From positions 2,108,001 through 2,172,000 of the forward strand of contig NC_010794.1 of the NCBI RefSeq assembly GCF_000019665.1: a DNA stretch of 64,000 bases. Direction: 5' to 3'. The DNA is from Methylacidiphilum infernorum V4 (GTDB taxonomy: Bacteria > Verrucomicrobiota > Verrucomicrobiia > Methylacidiphilales > Methylacidiphilaceae). Each line of letters begins with the position of its first letter. Positions within the stretch are counted from its first letter, which is position 1. A program made the position numbers and the translations under genes. The notes under the pieces are model-generated. The model worked only from the letters and a program-made list of their open reading frames with translations, was not told the origin of the DNA and did not search any database. Positions 11,240 through 20,528 of this stretch are shown one piece after another.

Positions 11240-11642
11240 AGAAGAAAAACTTACCAGCAATCGGGCCAAAAAAAAGAGCATTGTTAAGAAAGCAAGGCCA
11301 GCTTTTTTTCCCTTCCCTATACAAACAAGGCTTTTCACCAAGTCCTATTCTCCGGCTGGGGCCAGAAAAAAGGCTCTCTTTAATTTTCAAGGACCAAGGA
11401 AGCTGTGCCATGGCCGGGGCAACCGAGGACTTCAATGTCCGGGCAGGTCCCAAGCCAACTTGCCTTTTTTTATTCCTTAAACGGGCTTAAAAATACGGCT
11501 TGGGCCAAGCCTTGACCGACCGGGAAAAAGCCGACCCCATTTTACCCCAAAGGAAAATAAGAAGAAAAAAAACAAACAAAATGAAAAAAAAATGTAACCT
11601 CCATCTTGCTCCCTCCTCAAAGTTATCTAGAATTATCAAAAC
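11240..11642 (+). other. trpA/gltB divergent spacer with a possible structured gltB leader
   Basis: No gene. On the plus strand, GGACC at 11391-11395 can pair with GGTCC at 11446-11450, closing a small multibranch element that contains GGAC-TTCAAT-GTCC. The right arm overlaps the left arm of an intrinsic terminator at 11442-11471, so the two folds exclude each other as in a riboswitch or attenuator. A second perfect hairpin (GGCTTG-GGC-CAAGCC, 11497-11511) follows. The rest, down to gltB, is A-rich. I do not recognise a known riboswitch class. Confidence 0.4.
11442..11471 (+). terminator. Intrinsic terminator inside the gltB leader
   Basis: GGCAGGT (11442-11448) pairs with ACTTGCC (11458-11464), including one G-U pair, across a 9-nt loop, and is followed directly by seven T's (11465-11471). 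No rightward gene lies upstream, since trpA is leftward. The terminator would therefore act on a leader transcript reading toward gltB, or on stray antisense transcription. Confidence 0.55.
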
Positions 11643-14600
11643 ATGGATTTAAAAAGATTCGATCGAAAACAGGCTTTGACCCCACCCTTGTGGATTCCCC
11701 AGAGAGAAAGGTCGAGCTGTGGAGTGGGATTCGTAGCCGACATCCAGGCCAACAGCAGCCACTCTATTTTAGAAAGCGCCTTGAGTTGCGTCTGTGCCCT
11801 TTCCCACAGGGGTGCTATCGATGCGGACATGAAAACGGGCGATGGGGCCGGGATCATGACAAGGATTCCCTACGATATCTTTCGGCCCGAGATCGAAAAG
11901 TCAGGGCACCATCTTTTTAAAAACGAAGACCTGGCCATCGGGTTTTGCTTTTTGCCCGCCGAGGATCTCTACGCCCAAGCCCACTGCAAAAAAATCATCG
12001 AACAGACGGTCCAGGAACAGGGAATCTTCATCCTGGGTTGGCGCACCGTTCCCGTTCACAGGGATGCCCTCGGGGATAAAGCGCAAAGAACTTGTCCGCA
12101 GATCGAACAATTACTTTTGGCCAAGCCCCTCGACCGGCCGCTCGACTCTTTTGGTTTTGAACAACTGCTTTTCCTTTGCCGGAAAAAAATTGAAAATAAA
12201 ATAGCCCAAGAAAACATCAAGGATTTTTACATCCCCTCCTTTTCCTGTCGAACCATTGTTTACAAGGGACTTTTCGTTTCCCCCCAGCTCCAAAAGTTCT
12301 ACGCGGACCTAAAAGATCCCCTTTACAAGACCCCTTTTGCGATCTACCACCAAAGATACAGCACCAATACTTTCCCCTCCTGGTTTCTTGCCCAACCCTT
12401 TAGGCTCCTCGCCCACAACGGCGAGATCAATACCATCCAGGGCAACCGCAGCTGGACCAGGGCAAAAGAAAGAGCCCTTGAAATGGCCGAGCCCTGGGGA
12501 AAAGAAATAGAAAACCTCCTGCCTATCATCGATCCGGCTTCCAGCGACTCGGCAAGCCTAGACAACGTGCTCGAGTTTCTTCACCTTTCCGGCAGGGACA
12601 TCCTGGAAACCCTCCTCATGATGGTTCCCGCCGCCTGGCAGGCTGAAAAGCATATTTCTGAAGAGCTCAAAAGCTTTTATCTCTACCACGAACTTTTTTC
12701 CGAGCCCTGGGACGGTCCCGCCGCCTTGGTATTCAGCGATGGAAGGATCGTCGGGGCTTGCCTTGACCGAAACGGGCTGCGCCCCGCCCGCTACAGGATC
12801 ACCGCCGATGGCCTCTTTATCCTCGGTTCGGAAGCCGGGATCGGGAAAACCGACGACAGGTCCGTCATAGAAAAGGGAAGATTGGGTCCCGGGGAAATCA
12901 TCGCGGTAGATATCGAGGCAAAGAAGATCCTCAGGGACAAGGAGATCAAGGCCCAGCTGAGCTTGCGCCATCCCTACAATACTTTTCTAAAGCGCTGCCA
13001 CAAAAAAATAAGGAAAAAAATCTCCTTTTCCCATGGCTTCAAGGACAACCCCGAGGAGCTCAACCGGCAGCTTTTGTGTTTTGGCTACGATGAAGAAGAG
13101 ATCCAGTATGTCCTTAAACCGATGGTCCTAAAGGCCGAGGAAGCCATAGGCTCCATGGGTGACGATGCCCCCCTAGCCATTCTTTCAGACAAACCGAAGC
13201 TCCTCTACTGGTACTTTAGGCAGCTTTTTGCCCAGGTTACCAACCCCCCCATCGATCCCATTCGTGAAAAACTGGTCATGTCCCTGGAAAGCTGGTGCGG
13301 CCGCTTTCCCCCGTGGATTTCCTCGGATCCGATCGACTACGAAGTCCTTCGGCTCAGTTCTCCTGTTCTCTTCGATTCGGACATCGAAGAGTTAAGGTCC
13401 AGACCGGAGCCTTCGCTCCAATCCAGGACCATCCGGTGCCTTTTCCCCACTGAAGGCCAAGAAGAAGCCTTCTTGGCTCGGCTATGGGAAATCAAAAAAG
13501 AAGCCGAAGAGGCGGCCGACGAAGGGATATCGATTCTCATTTTGTCGGATAAAGGGGTAAGCCCCGAGCTTGCTCCCTTGCCCATGCTTCTTGTCGTTGG
13601 GGCGGTACACCACCACTTGATTCGAGTGGGCAAAAGGACAAAACTCTCCTTGATCTGTGAAACGGCCGAGTGCCGGGACGTCCACCATTTCGCCTGCCTG
13701 ATCGGTTACGGGGCGACCGCCGTCAACCCCTACCTTTGCCTGGAACTTTTTTGTCACCTTCACCAAGGGGGAGATTTTGGGAACTTGACCCAGGAAGAGA
13801 TGGCCCAAAATTACAAGGCGGCGGTAGAAAAAGGACTGCTCAAGATCTTGTCGAAAATGGGAATCTCGACCCTTTCGAGTTACCACGGCAGCCAACTTTT
13901 CGAAGCTCTCGGCATCGGGGAAGAAGTGGTAAGGGACTGTTTTGAAAACACCCCCACGCGCATTGGCGGGTTAAACTACAGGCAGATCGCCAAGGAAACC
14001 CTCCAAAGGCACCAACTGGGCTTTGGCGGCAACCTCCAGAAGCTCGTGGACATGGGCTATTACCGTTACAAAAGAGAAGGGGAAAGGCATGCCCTGACCC
14101 CTCCTGCCATCAACTCCCTTCACCTTTTCGTCGGTTTAAAGGGGAAAACCAAGGGTGGACAAATCGACGATTACAGGAAGTTTGCCGAGGCGATCAACCG
14201 CCATGGCCCCTTGTCCATCCGTGACTGCTTGACCTTTCGCCCGCAAACCCCCATTCCCCTTGAAGAGGTGGAGCAAGTCGAAGAAATAAGGAAAAGGTTT
14301 ACCACAGCGGCCATGTCTTATGGGGCTTTATCTCCCGAAGCCCACGAAACGCTTTCCATTGCCATGAACAGGATCGGGGGCAAGTCGAACACGGGAGAAG
14401 GAGGAGAAGATCCGGAAAGGTATAGCCCGATGCTCAACGGCGATTCCAAGAATAGCCTTATCAAGCAGGTGGCTTCCGGCCGCTTCGGGGTTACCGCCGA
14501 GTATCTTTCCAACGCCGCCGAGATCGAGATCAAGATGGCCCAAGGTTCCAAGCCGGGTGAAGGTGGACAAATTCCCGGCTTTAAAGTCGATGCGGTCATC

Positions 14601-16196
14601 GCCCGCCTCAGGAGGAGCACCCCGGGCTTCCCCCTCATTTCTCCCCCGCCCCACCACGACATTTACAGTATCGAAGACCTCTCCCAGCTCATTTATGACC
14701 TTAAGCAGGCTAACCCCAGGGCCAAGATTTGCGTCAAGCTCGTCTCGGAAGCCGGCGTAGGGACGATCGCCGCGGGTGTAGCCAAGGCTCATGCCGACAT
14801 CATTCTCATCAGCGGTTGTGAAGGCGGAACGGGGGCTTCTCCCATTTCTTCCATCAAGTATGCGGGAACTCCCTGGGAGCTCGGAGTAGCCGAAACCCAG
14901 CAAGTGCTCATGCTCAACGGGCTGAGAAGCAGGGTAACGCTCAGGACCGACGGGGGGTTGCGCACCGGCCGGGACATCGTGATAGCGGCAATCCTGGGGG
15001 CCGAGGAATACAATTTCGGCACCATGGCCCTCATCGCCATGGGCTGTGTCTACGTTCGCCACTGCCACCTGAACACCTGCCCGACGGGGATCGCCACCCA
15101 GGATCCGAAACTAAGGAGTCGGTTCAAGGGTACTCCTGAAGCCGTCATCGCTTATCTGAACGCGGTTGCCCAAGAAGTCAGGGAAATCTTGGCTAGCCTT
15201 GGGGCCCGTTCTTTAAACGAGATCATCGGCAGGACCGAACTGCTCGAACAAAGAACTTTCCCCCACCATCCCAAGGCCAATCTTTTAGACCTGCGTTCCC
15301 TTTTTTGGAAACCCGAGGGAATGGAAACCGAGCCCCGTTACCACACCTGGGAAAGGAACGATTTCCAGGGGGACCGACCCCTTGATGAAATCATCCTCCA
15401 GCAAGCCAAGTCCGCCATTCGAACCCGCAAACCGGTTTCCATCCACCACAAGGTTAAAAATACCAATAGGAGTATCGGCACCCAGCTTTCGGGGACCATT
15501 GCTTATCTCTACGGGGACAACGGGCTTCCCGAAGGGACGATCAGCCTTCAACTTTCGGGTTGTGCCGGTCAAAGCCTCGGAGCTTTCCTGGTCAACGGGG
15601 TAAACATCTGCCTTGAAGGAGAAGCCAACGATTACGTGGGCAAAGGGATGTGCGGGGGAGAAATCGTCCTTAAAGCCCCTCCCGATGTTCCCTATAAACC
15701 CGAGGAAAACGTGATTTGCGGCAACACCGTCCTTTATGGAGCCACCGGCGGTAGGTTTTACGGTTGTGGAAAAGCCGGGGAGAGGTTTGCCGTGAGGAAC
15801 AGCGGGGCGGTCGCCGTCATCGAGGGAATCGGCGATCACGGCTGCGAATACATGACGAGGGGCAAAGTGGTCGTGCTGGGTAAAACCGGAAAAAATTTTG
15901 CCGCGGGAATGTCGGGAGGTATCGCCTACGTGTACGACGAGGAAGGGAATTTTCCGGACTGTTGCAACATGCAGATGGTGAGGTTGGAAAGATTCTCGGA
16001 AAGCGACGAAGACAAGGATTTACAACAGATCCTTTATTACCACCTGGAAAAAACGGGCAGCAGCACGGCAAAGAAGATCCTCGAGAATTGGAAAGAAAGA
16101 AAACAGTTCTTTTGGAAAGTCATTCCCTTGGAACCTCCCAAGCCCAAGCCCAAGGAAACTCTGGGCAAGGAACGTTTCCAGGAAGTCAAAGCCTAA
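11643..16196 (+). CDS. gltB: Glutamate synthase large (alpha) subunit
   Basis: Makes two glutamates from glutamine and 2-oxoglutarate (GOGAT). The 1517-residue protein has all four domains. The N-terminal class II amidotransferase begins after a short propeptide with catalytic Cys26 (RSSCGVGFVADI). A central domain follows, then the FMN-binding synthase domain (GEGGEDPERY, KPGEGGQIPG), the [3Fe-4S] cysteines in CVYVRHCHLNTCPTG, and the C-terminal GXGXG beta-helix (SGCAGQSLGAF, GKGMCGGEIV). No small subunit gltD is adjacent, so the electron donor (NADPH via a distant GltD, or ferredoxin) is open. The ATG at 11643 lacks a clear ribosome site. It may be controlled by the leader upstream. Confidence 0.97.
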   Translation: MDLKRFDRKQALTPPLWIPQRERSSCGVGFVADIQANSSHSILESALSCVCALSHRGAIDADMKTGDGAGIMTRIPYDIFRPEIEKSGHHLFKNEDLAIGFCFLPAEDLYAQAHCKKIIEQTVQEQGIFILGWRTVPVHRDALGDKAQRTCPQIEQLLLAKPLDRPLDSFGFEQLLFLCRKKIENKIAQENIKDFYIPSFSCRTIVYKGLFVSPQLQKFYADLKDPLYKTPFAIYHQRYSTNTFPSWFLAQPFRLLAHNGEINTIQGNRSWTRAKERALEMAEPWGKEIENLLPIIDPASSDSASLDNVLEFLHLSGRDILETLLMMVPAAWQAEKHISEELKSFYLYHELFSEPWDGPAALVFSDGRIVGACLDRNGLRPARYRITADGLFILGSEAGIGKTDDRSVIEKGRLGPGEIIAVDIEAKKILRDKEIKAQLSLRHPYNTFLKRCHKKIRKKISFSHGFKDNPEELNRQLLCFGYDEEEIQYVLKPMVLKAEEAIGSMGDDAPLAILSDKPKLLYWYFRQLFAQVTNPPIDPIREKLVMSLESWCGRFPPWISSDPIDYEVLRLSSPVLFDSDIEELRSRPEPSLQSRTIRCLFPTEGQEEAFLARLWEIKKEAEEAADEGISILILSDKGVSPELAPLPMLLVVGAVHHHLIRVGKRTKLSLICETAECRDVHHFACLIGYGATAVNPYLCLELFCHLHQGGDFGNLTQEEMAQNYKAAVEKGLLKILSKMGISTLSSYHGSQLFEALGIGEEVVRDCFENTPTRIGGLNYRQIAKETLQRHQLGFGGNLQKLVDMGYYRYKREGERHALTPPAINSLHLFVGLKGKTKGGQIDDYRKFAEAINRHGPLSIRDCLTFRPQTPIPLEEVEQVEEIRKRFTTAAMSYGALSPEAHETLSIAMNRIGGKSNTGEGGEDPERYSPMLNGDSKNSLIKQVASGRFGVTAEYLSNAAEIEIKMAQGSKPGEGGQIPGFKVDAVIARLRRSTPGFPLISPPPHHDIYSIEDLSQLIYDLKQANPRAKICVKLVSEAGVGTIAAGVAKAHADIILISGCEGGTGASPISSIKYAGTPWELGVAETQQVLMLNGLRSRVTLRTDGGLRTGRDIVIAAILGAEEYNFGTMALIAMGCVYVRHCHLNTCPTGIATQDPKLRSRFKGTPEAVIAYLNAVAQEVREILASLGARSLNEIIGRTELLEQRTFPHHPKANLLDLRSLFWKPEGMETEPRYHTWERNDFQGDRPLDEIILQQAKSAIRTRKPVSIHHKVKNTNRSIGTQLSGTIAYLYGDNGLPEGTISLQLSGCAGQSLGAFLVNGVNICLEGEANDYVGKGMCGGEIVLKAPPDVPYKPEENVICGNTVLYGATGGRFYGCGKAGERFAVRNSGAVAVIEGIGDHGCEYMTRGKVVVLGKTGKNFAAGMSGGIAYVYDEEGNFPDCCNMQMVRLERFSESDEDKDLQQILYYHLEKTGSSTAKKILENWKERKQFFWKVIPLEPPKPKPKETLGKERFQEVKA

Positions 16197-16228
16197 AAGG
16201 TTGTTCTGGGCCTTGCAGATCCAACCTT
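16197..16228 (+). terminator. Weak hairpin after gltB
   Basis: AAGGTTG (16197-16203) pairs with CAACCTT (16222-16228), beginning right after the gltB stop codon, with an 18-nt loop and no T-run. It lies between the convergent gltB and LysM genes, so it may act weakly in either direction. Confidence 0.3.
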
Positions 16229-16251
16229 AAGCCCTCAAGACAAATCGATCC

Positions 16252-16626
16252 CTACTGGGGATTTTGCGGGGAAGAAGATTCAGCCTTGGCCGGTTCTTTT
16301 TTCTCTTCTTGGGAAGGGCTAGCCAAGGGTTCCTTTGGAGGAGGCCTGTAGCCCTTGGGGGGGATGATCAATTCTTGGCCGGGCTTTAAACGGTCGTCTT
16401 TTAACTCGTTTATGGCCATTAAGGCTTCCACCGTTACCTTGTATTTCCTGGAAATTTTCCAGAGGCTATCCCCTTTCTTGACGATGTACTTGAGTTCCGT
16501 AGGCTTCTTGGCCGGGGAGCTATCCGCGGACTTTGGCTGGGAAGAAGCGCTGTCTTCTCCATGAAGCCGAGGAACAAAAAGAGGGGAAGAAAACACCAAG
16601 ATCAGTATAAAGGCGATGAAGGGCAT
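16252..16626 (-). CDS. Secreted or periplasmic LysM-domain protein
   Basis: A 124-residue protein with an N-terminal signal or anchor (PFIAFILILVFSSPLFVP), a Ser/Lys/Pro-rich linker, and a single LysM repeat (YIVKKGDSLWKISRKYKV ... INELKDDRLKPGQELIIP) that binds N-acetylglucosamine in peptidoglycan. A low-complexity Pro/Glu/Lys/Ser tail follows. ATG 16624-16626 is selected because it puts the signal peptide first; longer frames carry a nonsensical Lys/Arg-rich leader. No catalytic domain is present, so it is probably a wall-binding accessory protein. It is convergent with gltB. Confidence 0.83.
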   Translation of the reverse strand: MPFIAFILILVFSSPLFVPRLHGEDSASSQPKSADSSPAKKPTELKYIVKKGDSLWKISRKYKVTVEALMAINELKDDRLKPGQELIIPPKGYRPPPKEPLASPSQEEKKEPAKAESSSPQNPQ

Positions 16627-17243
16627 GCTTTCATCATAGCTTCCCCAGGTTATTTTAAAAGCAGAAAAAAAGATTTTTTTCCTTGTTTTTCTTTTTCTTC
16701 TTTTTCTTTTTCTGCTTCTCTTGCATGACCCGGGTCCAAGGGCCGTCAAGAAAGCTATCCCTTCCCCTTGTTCCAAGACCCCGCAAGCCTCCTCTCCTTC
16801 TCCCTGCACCGCAAGGTAAAACTGGAACGGCACTTATCTCCAAGGCATTGACTCAAGCTCAACAACTCATCCCCGCTGACCAAGTTACCGAAGCTAAAAT
16901 GATTTTTTTCCATTTTTCTATTTTTGATGAAAATTCATTTTTATGGAAGAAAAAGGAAAAGGGCACGGCTCCCTTGAGAGGGTAAAGGATGCCCAGGTCA
17001 AAGCCCCATGCAAGGCCGAAAAGGAATCCAACATGAAACCCACAAACTTGCAATTAAATCTTCTTTGGCGAGAGCAACTATTATCTTAAGCTTATTCATG
17101 GCTCAATCACCAAGACGCGCCAAGAGCCATAATGGAATCCAGGGGGCAAAAATAATCCCCCGCAGCCGATCTCTCCTCTTGAAAACCTGGAAAATTTATG
17201 CTTGAATAGTTCAAGTGATCCATGAAGTATCCGGGTAGCGAAA
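16627..17243 (+). other. Gene-poor spacer
   Basis: About 600 bp with no supported gene. It contains a T/C-rich tract (about 16665-16720) and short open frames with no recognisable motif. It marks the left edge of the accessory island, where composition becomes AT-richer. Confidence 0.35.
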
Positions 17244-18794
17244 GTGAGCAAAGAAAAAATCATTGAGGCGGCCGAAGAGCTCCTCGCCGCAGGCAAGGAA
17301 GTGACGCTTGAAGCCGTTTGGCAAAAAACCGGCGGAAGTTACACCACGATAAGCATAGTGTTGGATGAATGGAAAGCCAAGAAAGATCACGAACGGGACC
17401 AAATGGAAAAGGCTAGGTGGTCCAAAATAACCGAAAAGATTAAGTCTTGTAACGACGTGGATGAAGCTCTGGATCTTTTTCAAACAAATTTTGGGGACGT
17501 TGACGATATTTCTCCTAATAGCAGTGACGAAGCTTTCTACCACAAAGACAAAGAAAAGGCCCTAAGAGAAAGCGCAGAGTGGCTGGTTGCAAGAGATCCA
17601 GTTAAAACCATCTCCATGATTTGCAACATCTTAGACTCTGTCCTTGAACGCAAATACAATTTTCCCGAAGATTATTCTTTGGAATGGCTTAGTGAGTGGA
17701 TTCCAGATTGGACTCCAGATCTCATCCAGTTGCCGCAGCAAAAAGCAAAGTTACGAGAACTGGTTTTAGTTCAAGCTCTTTACTTGGTTTCCCTTAAAGC
17801 CATTAGGGAAAAACTTATTTCCCCTTCCCAAGTATTCTCTATTCTTCAATCTCAACGATGGAGGGTGTTCAAAAGAATTGAACTCAAACTATGCTCTGAG
17901 TGCGAAGATTATGAACTCAGAAAAAAAGCGATTTTAGATAAGAAAAATTTTTTTGACTGCTTTCCCGAAAACAGCAATCCCGAAAAATGCCTTTTGCCGG
18001 AATACAGAGACCTTCTAAAAGAAAATTTTAAAAATCTCGAAGAAGGTGAGAAGGAAAAAATTCGATTCTGGATGGAAGAGTGGCCCAGGACTGAGCAAGC
18101 AATGCAGATGCAAAATTTTCAAAATTTCCGGAAAAAGTGGAAACAGGATCTGGACCGGTGCCAATTGTTTAAGCTCATCGGTGACAAAAAAGCAACTTAT
18201 AAAAAAGAAAAAAAACTTATTGAGTGTCTTTTTGTTAAAATGCTTCTTGAGGCAAAAAATATAGATCCAGAGATCGAACTACGCTGGGACCCGAAGGGAG
18301 AAGAAAAAAAACCTGATGTTACGTTTGAAATAAACGGCCGCCGAGTATGGGTAGAAGTGACCGAGCTATACCCAGACGAGGGAGATCGTGGGAGCCCTGC
18401 AAGAAAAGAGGCCGAAACTAGCCTTGCAGCATGGAGCCAGCCTGCTTGGATAGCCACAAATTGGGAGAAGACCCTGCAAGAGGGGGTTAAAGAGAAAATA
18501 TGCAAGGGTAAAGAGTATTTAATTGATCCGCAAGACGATCTTTGGCTTTTGGTTGTCACATCCATACCACAAATTGAAAAATTGAAGGCTACTATGGTTG
18601 CCCTTCACTCCCTGGATCAAGTCAAGCTTTCGGTAGATGATCTGCTGAACGATCCCCGGAGTGATAACCGCTTCGATGAGTTCTACTTCTTTCCAATCGT
18701 AAATATCGGTAACGACAATCGACTCTATTCATGGAGCCGAGGCGAGGGGTGGAAGGAACTGCGGGTACAGGTATGGAACGATTTTTTCTCTTAA
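17244..18794 (+). CDS. KfrA_N DNA-binding domain fused to a PD-(D/E)XK-like nuclease domain (candidate defence protein)
   Basis: A 516-residue protein with an unusual architecture. Residues 1-55 (SKEKIIEAAEELLAAGKEVT ... SYTTISIVLDEWKAKK) match the KfrA N-terminal helix-turn-helix of plasmid proteins. A helical middle of about 270 residues has scattered cysteines (CSECEDYE, FFDCF, KCLLPEY) and is unknown to me. Around residues 325-375 a helix with KKLIECLFVKML is followed by KPDVTF, then RRVWVEVTEL: a D...ExT arrangement like a PD-(D/E)XK core with Thr where Lys is usual. The GTG at 17244 is chosen because the KfrA_N domain starts there. It stands alone in an AT-rich island. DNA binding and cleavage are inferred. 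Confidence 0.6.
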   Translation: MSKEKIIEAAEELLAAGKEVTLEAVWQKTGGSYTTISIVLDEWKAKKDHERDQMEKARWSKITEKIKSCNDVDEALDLFQTNFGDVDDISPNSSDEAFYHKDKEKALRESAEWLVARDPVKTISMICNILDSVLERKYNFPEDYSLEWLSEWIPDWTPDLIQLPQQKAKLRELVLVQALYLVSLKAIREKLISPSQVFSILQSQRWRVFKRIELKLCSECEDYELRKKAILDKKNFFDCFPENSNPEKCLLPEYRDLLKENFKNLEEGEKEKIRFWMEEWPRTEQAMQMQNFQNFRKKWKQDLDRCQLFKLIGDKKATYKKEKKLIECLFVKMLLEAKNIDPEIELRWDPKGEEKKPDVTFEINGRRVWVEVTELYPDEGDRGSPARKEAETSLAAWSQPAWIATNWEKTLQEGVKEKICKGKEYLIDPQDDLWLLVVTSIPQIEKLKATMVALHSLDQVKLSVDDLLNDPRSDNRFDEFYFFPIVNIGNDNRLYSWSRGEGWKELRVQVWNDFFS

Positions 18795-19280
18795 ACTGTG
18801 CTGGCCTTGGAAAGAAAGAGGCATAAGGTTGGTTTGCCATCCCTCTTGACCTAGAATCACCACCGGGAACCAACCATTCCACGCTGGCACACTCTGCTCC
18901 ATCTTTCTAGAATTACGCACGCGAAAGCGAATGAAATTAATTAAAGCAAGTGAATGCTGAAAAGTATCAAATTACGTAAGTAAGTATTCAAGTATGTACA
19001 ACCGTAGAGTGGCCTGCCCGGAAAAGCATAAAAAGTCAAAATCTGAAAACTATGCTGCTGTCCATCAATCTTCGTTTTCAACTGGAACCTTCCCTTTAAT
19101 TATCTCCCGGCTCTTGTCTTGGGATATCGCTTCTTTCGTTCCATCAACGATGTCCATGCCTTTCAACGATGAGAAAACGTCAATTTTCCACCAGCTCCTC
19201 CTTTTGAAGTTCGGCCATAAGTTGCTTGCTCTGTGTTAAGGCAAAAGTGTTTAACTTTCTTACTTCTGTTACCTAATCGG
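18795..19280 (+). other. Spacer with no supported gene
   Basis: About 490 bp following the nuclease gene. It contains an AT-rich stretch (about 18920-18990) and short frames without recognisable motifs. Nothing else seen. Confidence 0.3.
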
Positions 19281-19283
19281 TAA

Positions 19284-19523
19284 GTAACAGTATTGAGCAA
19301 GGATCAAGCAACGATTCCAAAAAGTGTTTGTGAAGAACTTGAGATTAGCCCGGAGGATGATCTGGAATTCGTGGTAGAGGGCGATTTGTTGAAGAGGAGT
19401 CCGTGTCGGAGTTTCGGATTGGCCGAATTTCTGTGCTCCCTCCGGGGAAGCCGTGTACCCTTTTGGGTGAAGGAGGAGGGAGCCAAAAGCTTGGTTGAAA
19501 GAAAATCTAGAATTTTCTTTTGA
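19284..19523 (+). pseudogene. AbrB/MazE-like antitoxin relic without a normal start codon
   Basis: The frame reads VTVLSKDQATIPKSVCEELEI (shown in part) and continues SPEDDLEFVVEGDLL, a clear match to the SpoVT/AbrB swapped-hairpin domain (usual form: S-K-G-Q-x-T-I-P-K ... PGD-x-hEF-h-h-E-G). A TAA stop lies at 19281-19283, just before the conserved strand, and the only usable start is a TTG at 19293 that removes the first residues of the domain. The C-terminus (LAEFLCSLRGSRVPFW) fits an antitoxin tail. No PIN or MazF toxin follows. I read it as a decaying antitoxin; leaky TTG initiation cannot be excluded. Confidence 0.5.
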
Positions 19524-20528
19524 AGACCACCGTAATACTCCGGGTGGGCACAAGCATATTGGTAAATCTTGCATAAGGGCACTAGAGAAGTTATGTAAGC
19601 ATGTTGAATCCCAAGTCGAGTCGGCCAAGGCCAGTTGGCAATAGCTGGCCGTTCCTCCTTGCACTCAGCTGAGGCAACCCCTGTCTTACAAGGGGTGATG
19701 GTCAGACATGGAAAGTGGGGAGGATTACCTTGTCGTCGTGCTCAGCCTATGGGAGTGGGACATCTGGGACGAGACTTGGGCCTTTCGAGTCCTCTAGTAG
19801 CTGGCCTTCTTGAATGCCGACTTAGACGATGCTCACCTGCCCCCCCCAGGGCACAAATCAAAATGAGAAGGGTAGAGGGCTTTGGCAGGAATTTCGCCAC
19901 CCTGTCAGTTCACTGGAAGGAGCCATAGGCTAGGACTTGCCCTCGATGGATGAATACTTCGCATAATGGCTGCCTCTGTTCTACCATGGGGATCCCTTAG
20001 AACTTAGAAACAGGGAAGGTAACATCGATCCATGCCTTAGAACGCATCTTGAAAATAGTCTCTGGATCGCTCATTACACCCAATCTTTTCATTTTGAAAG
20101 GAGAGATGTAGGAGCATGATGTTTTTCCGCAAAAGCATAAGTACAAGGGCAAGGTTTCAACCTCCTCGATGGAGGTAGGGGCGGACCCTTTTTGAGCTTG
20201 TGCCCGCTGGTGAGATATAGTTCCCTAATGAGGCAGGAATCCCTTCCCTTTGGCAAGATAGGAGACCACTCGAAGAAGTAGAAACATTGAAAAATACAAC
20301 GCTTCCAATTCTTCTAGGGAGTGATTACTCAGCAAGGATAATGCCTTTTTTTTGTGTTGCTGGCTTGCTGCACGATCCACTTCTCTCTTGGCGTTCTTTT
20401 TTTGAGAACATTACAGTGAATATAAGTACCCATATAACAGGTCAAGATCGGGATATATAAATGGTTATACCGAAAAAAATAATGTATTCCTTGCTAGTTA
20501 ACTAGATTAATGATAGGTTCAAGCAGTC
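19524..20528 (+). other. Accessory-island spacer, possibly containing decayed IS200/IS605-type right ends
   Basis: No intact gene. Three places resemble the 3' tail of tnpB-type elements, where a GAGGCA(A/GGAA) box is followed by a hairpin: CTGAGGCAACC then ACCCCT-N8-AGGGGT (about 19671-19698), GGCAGGAATTTCGCC (19893-19907), and ATGAGGCAGGAATCCC with a degenerate hairpin (about 20240-20265). The pattern is weak and no tnpB protein can be read before them. The remainder holds short broken frames. Confidence 0.25.

Noticed and set aside
14328-15068. 246-codon leftward frame inside gltB
   Set aside because: Antisense shadow of the highly conserved FMN-binding domain of glutamate synthase.
16683-16985. 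100-codon rightward frame upstream of the LysM gene
   Set aside because: Begins with a run of phenylalanines from a T-rich tract and then low-information sequence; no support for coding.
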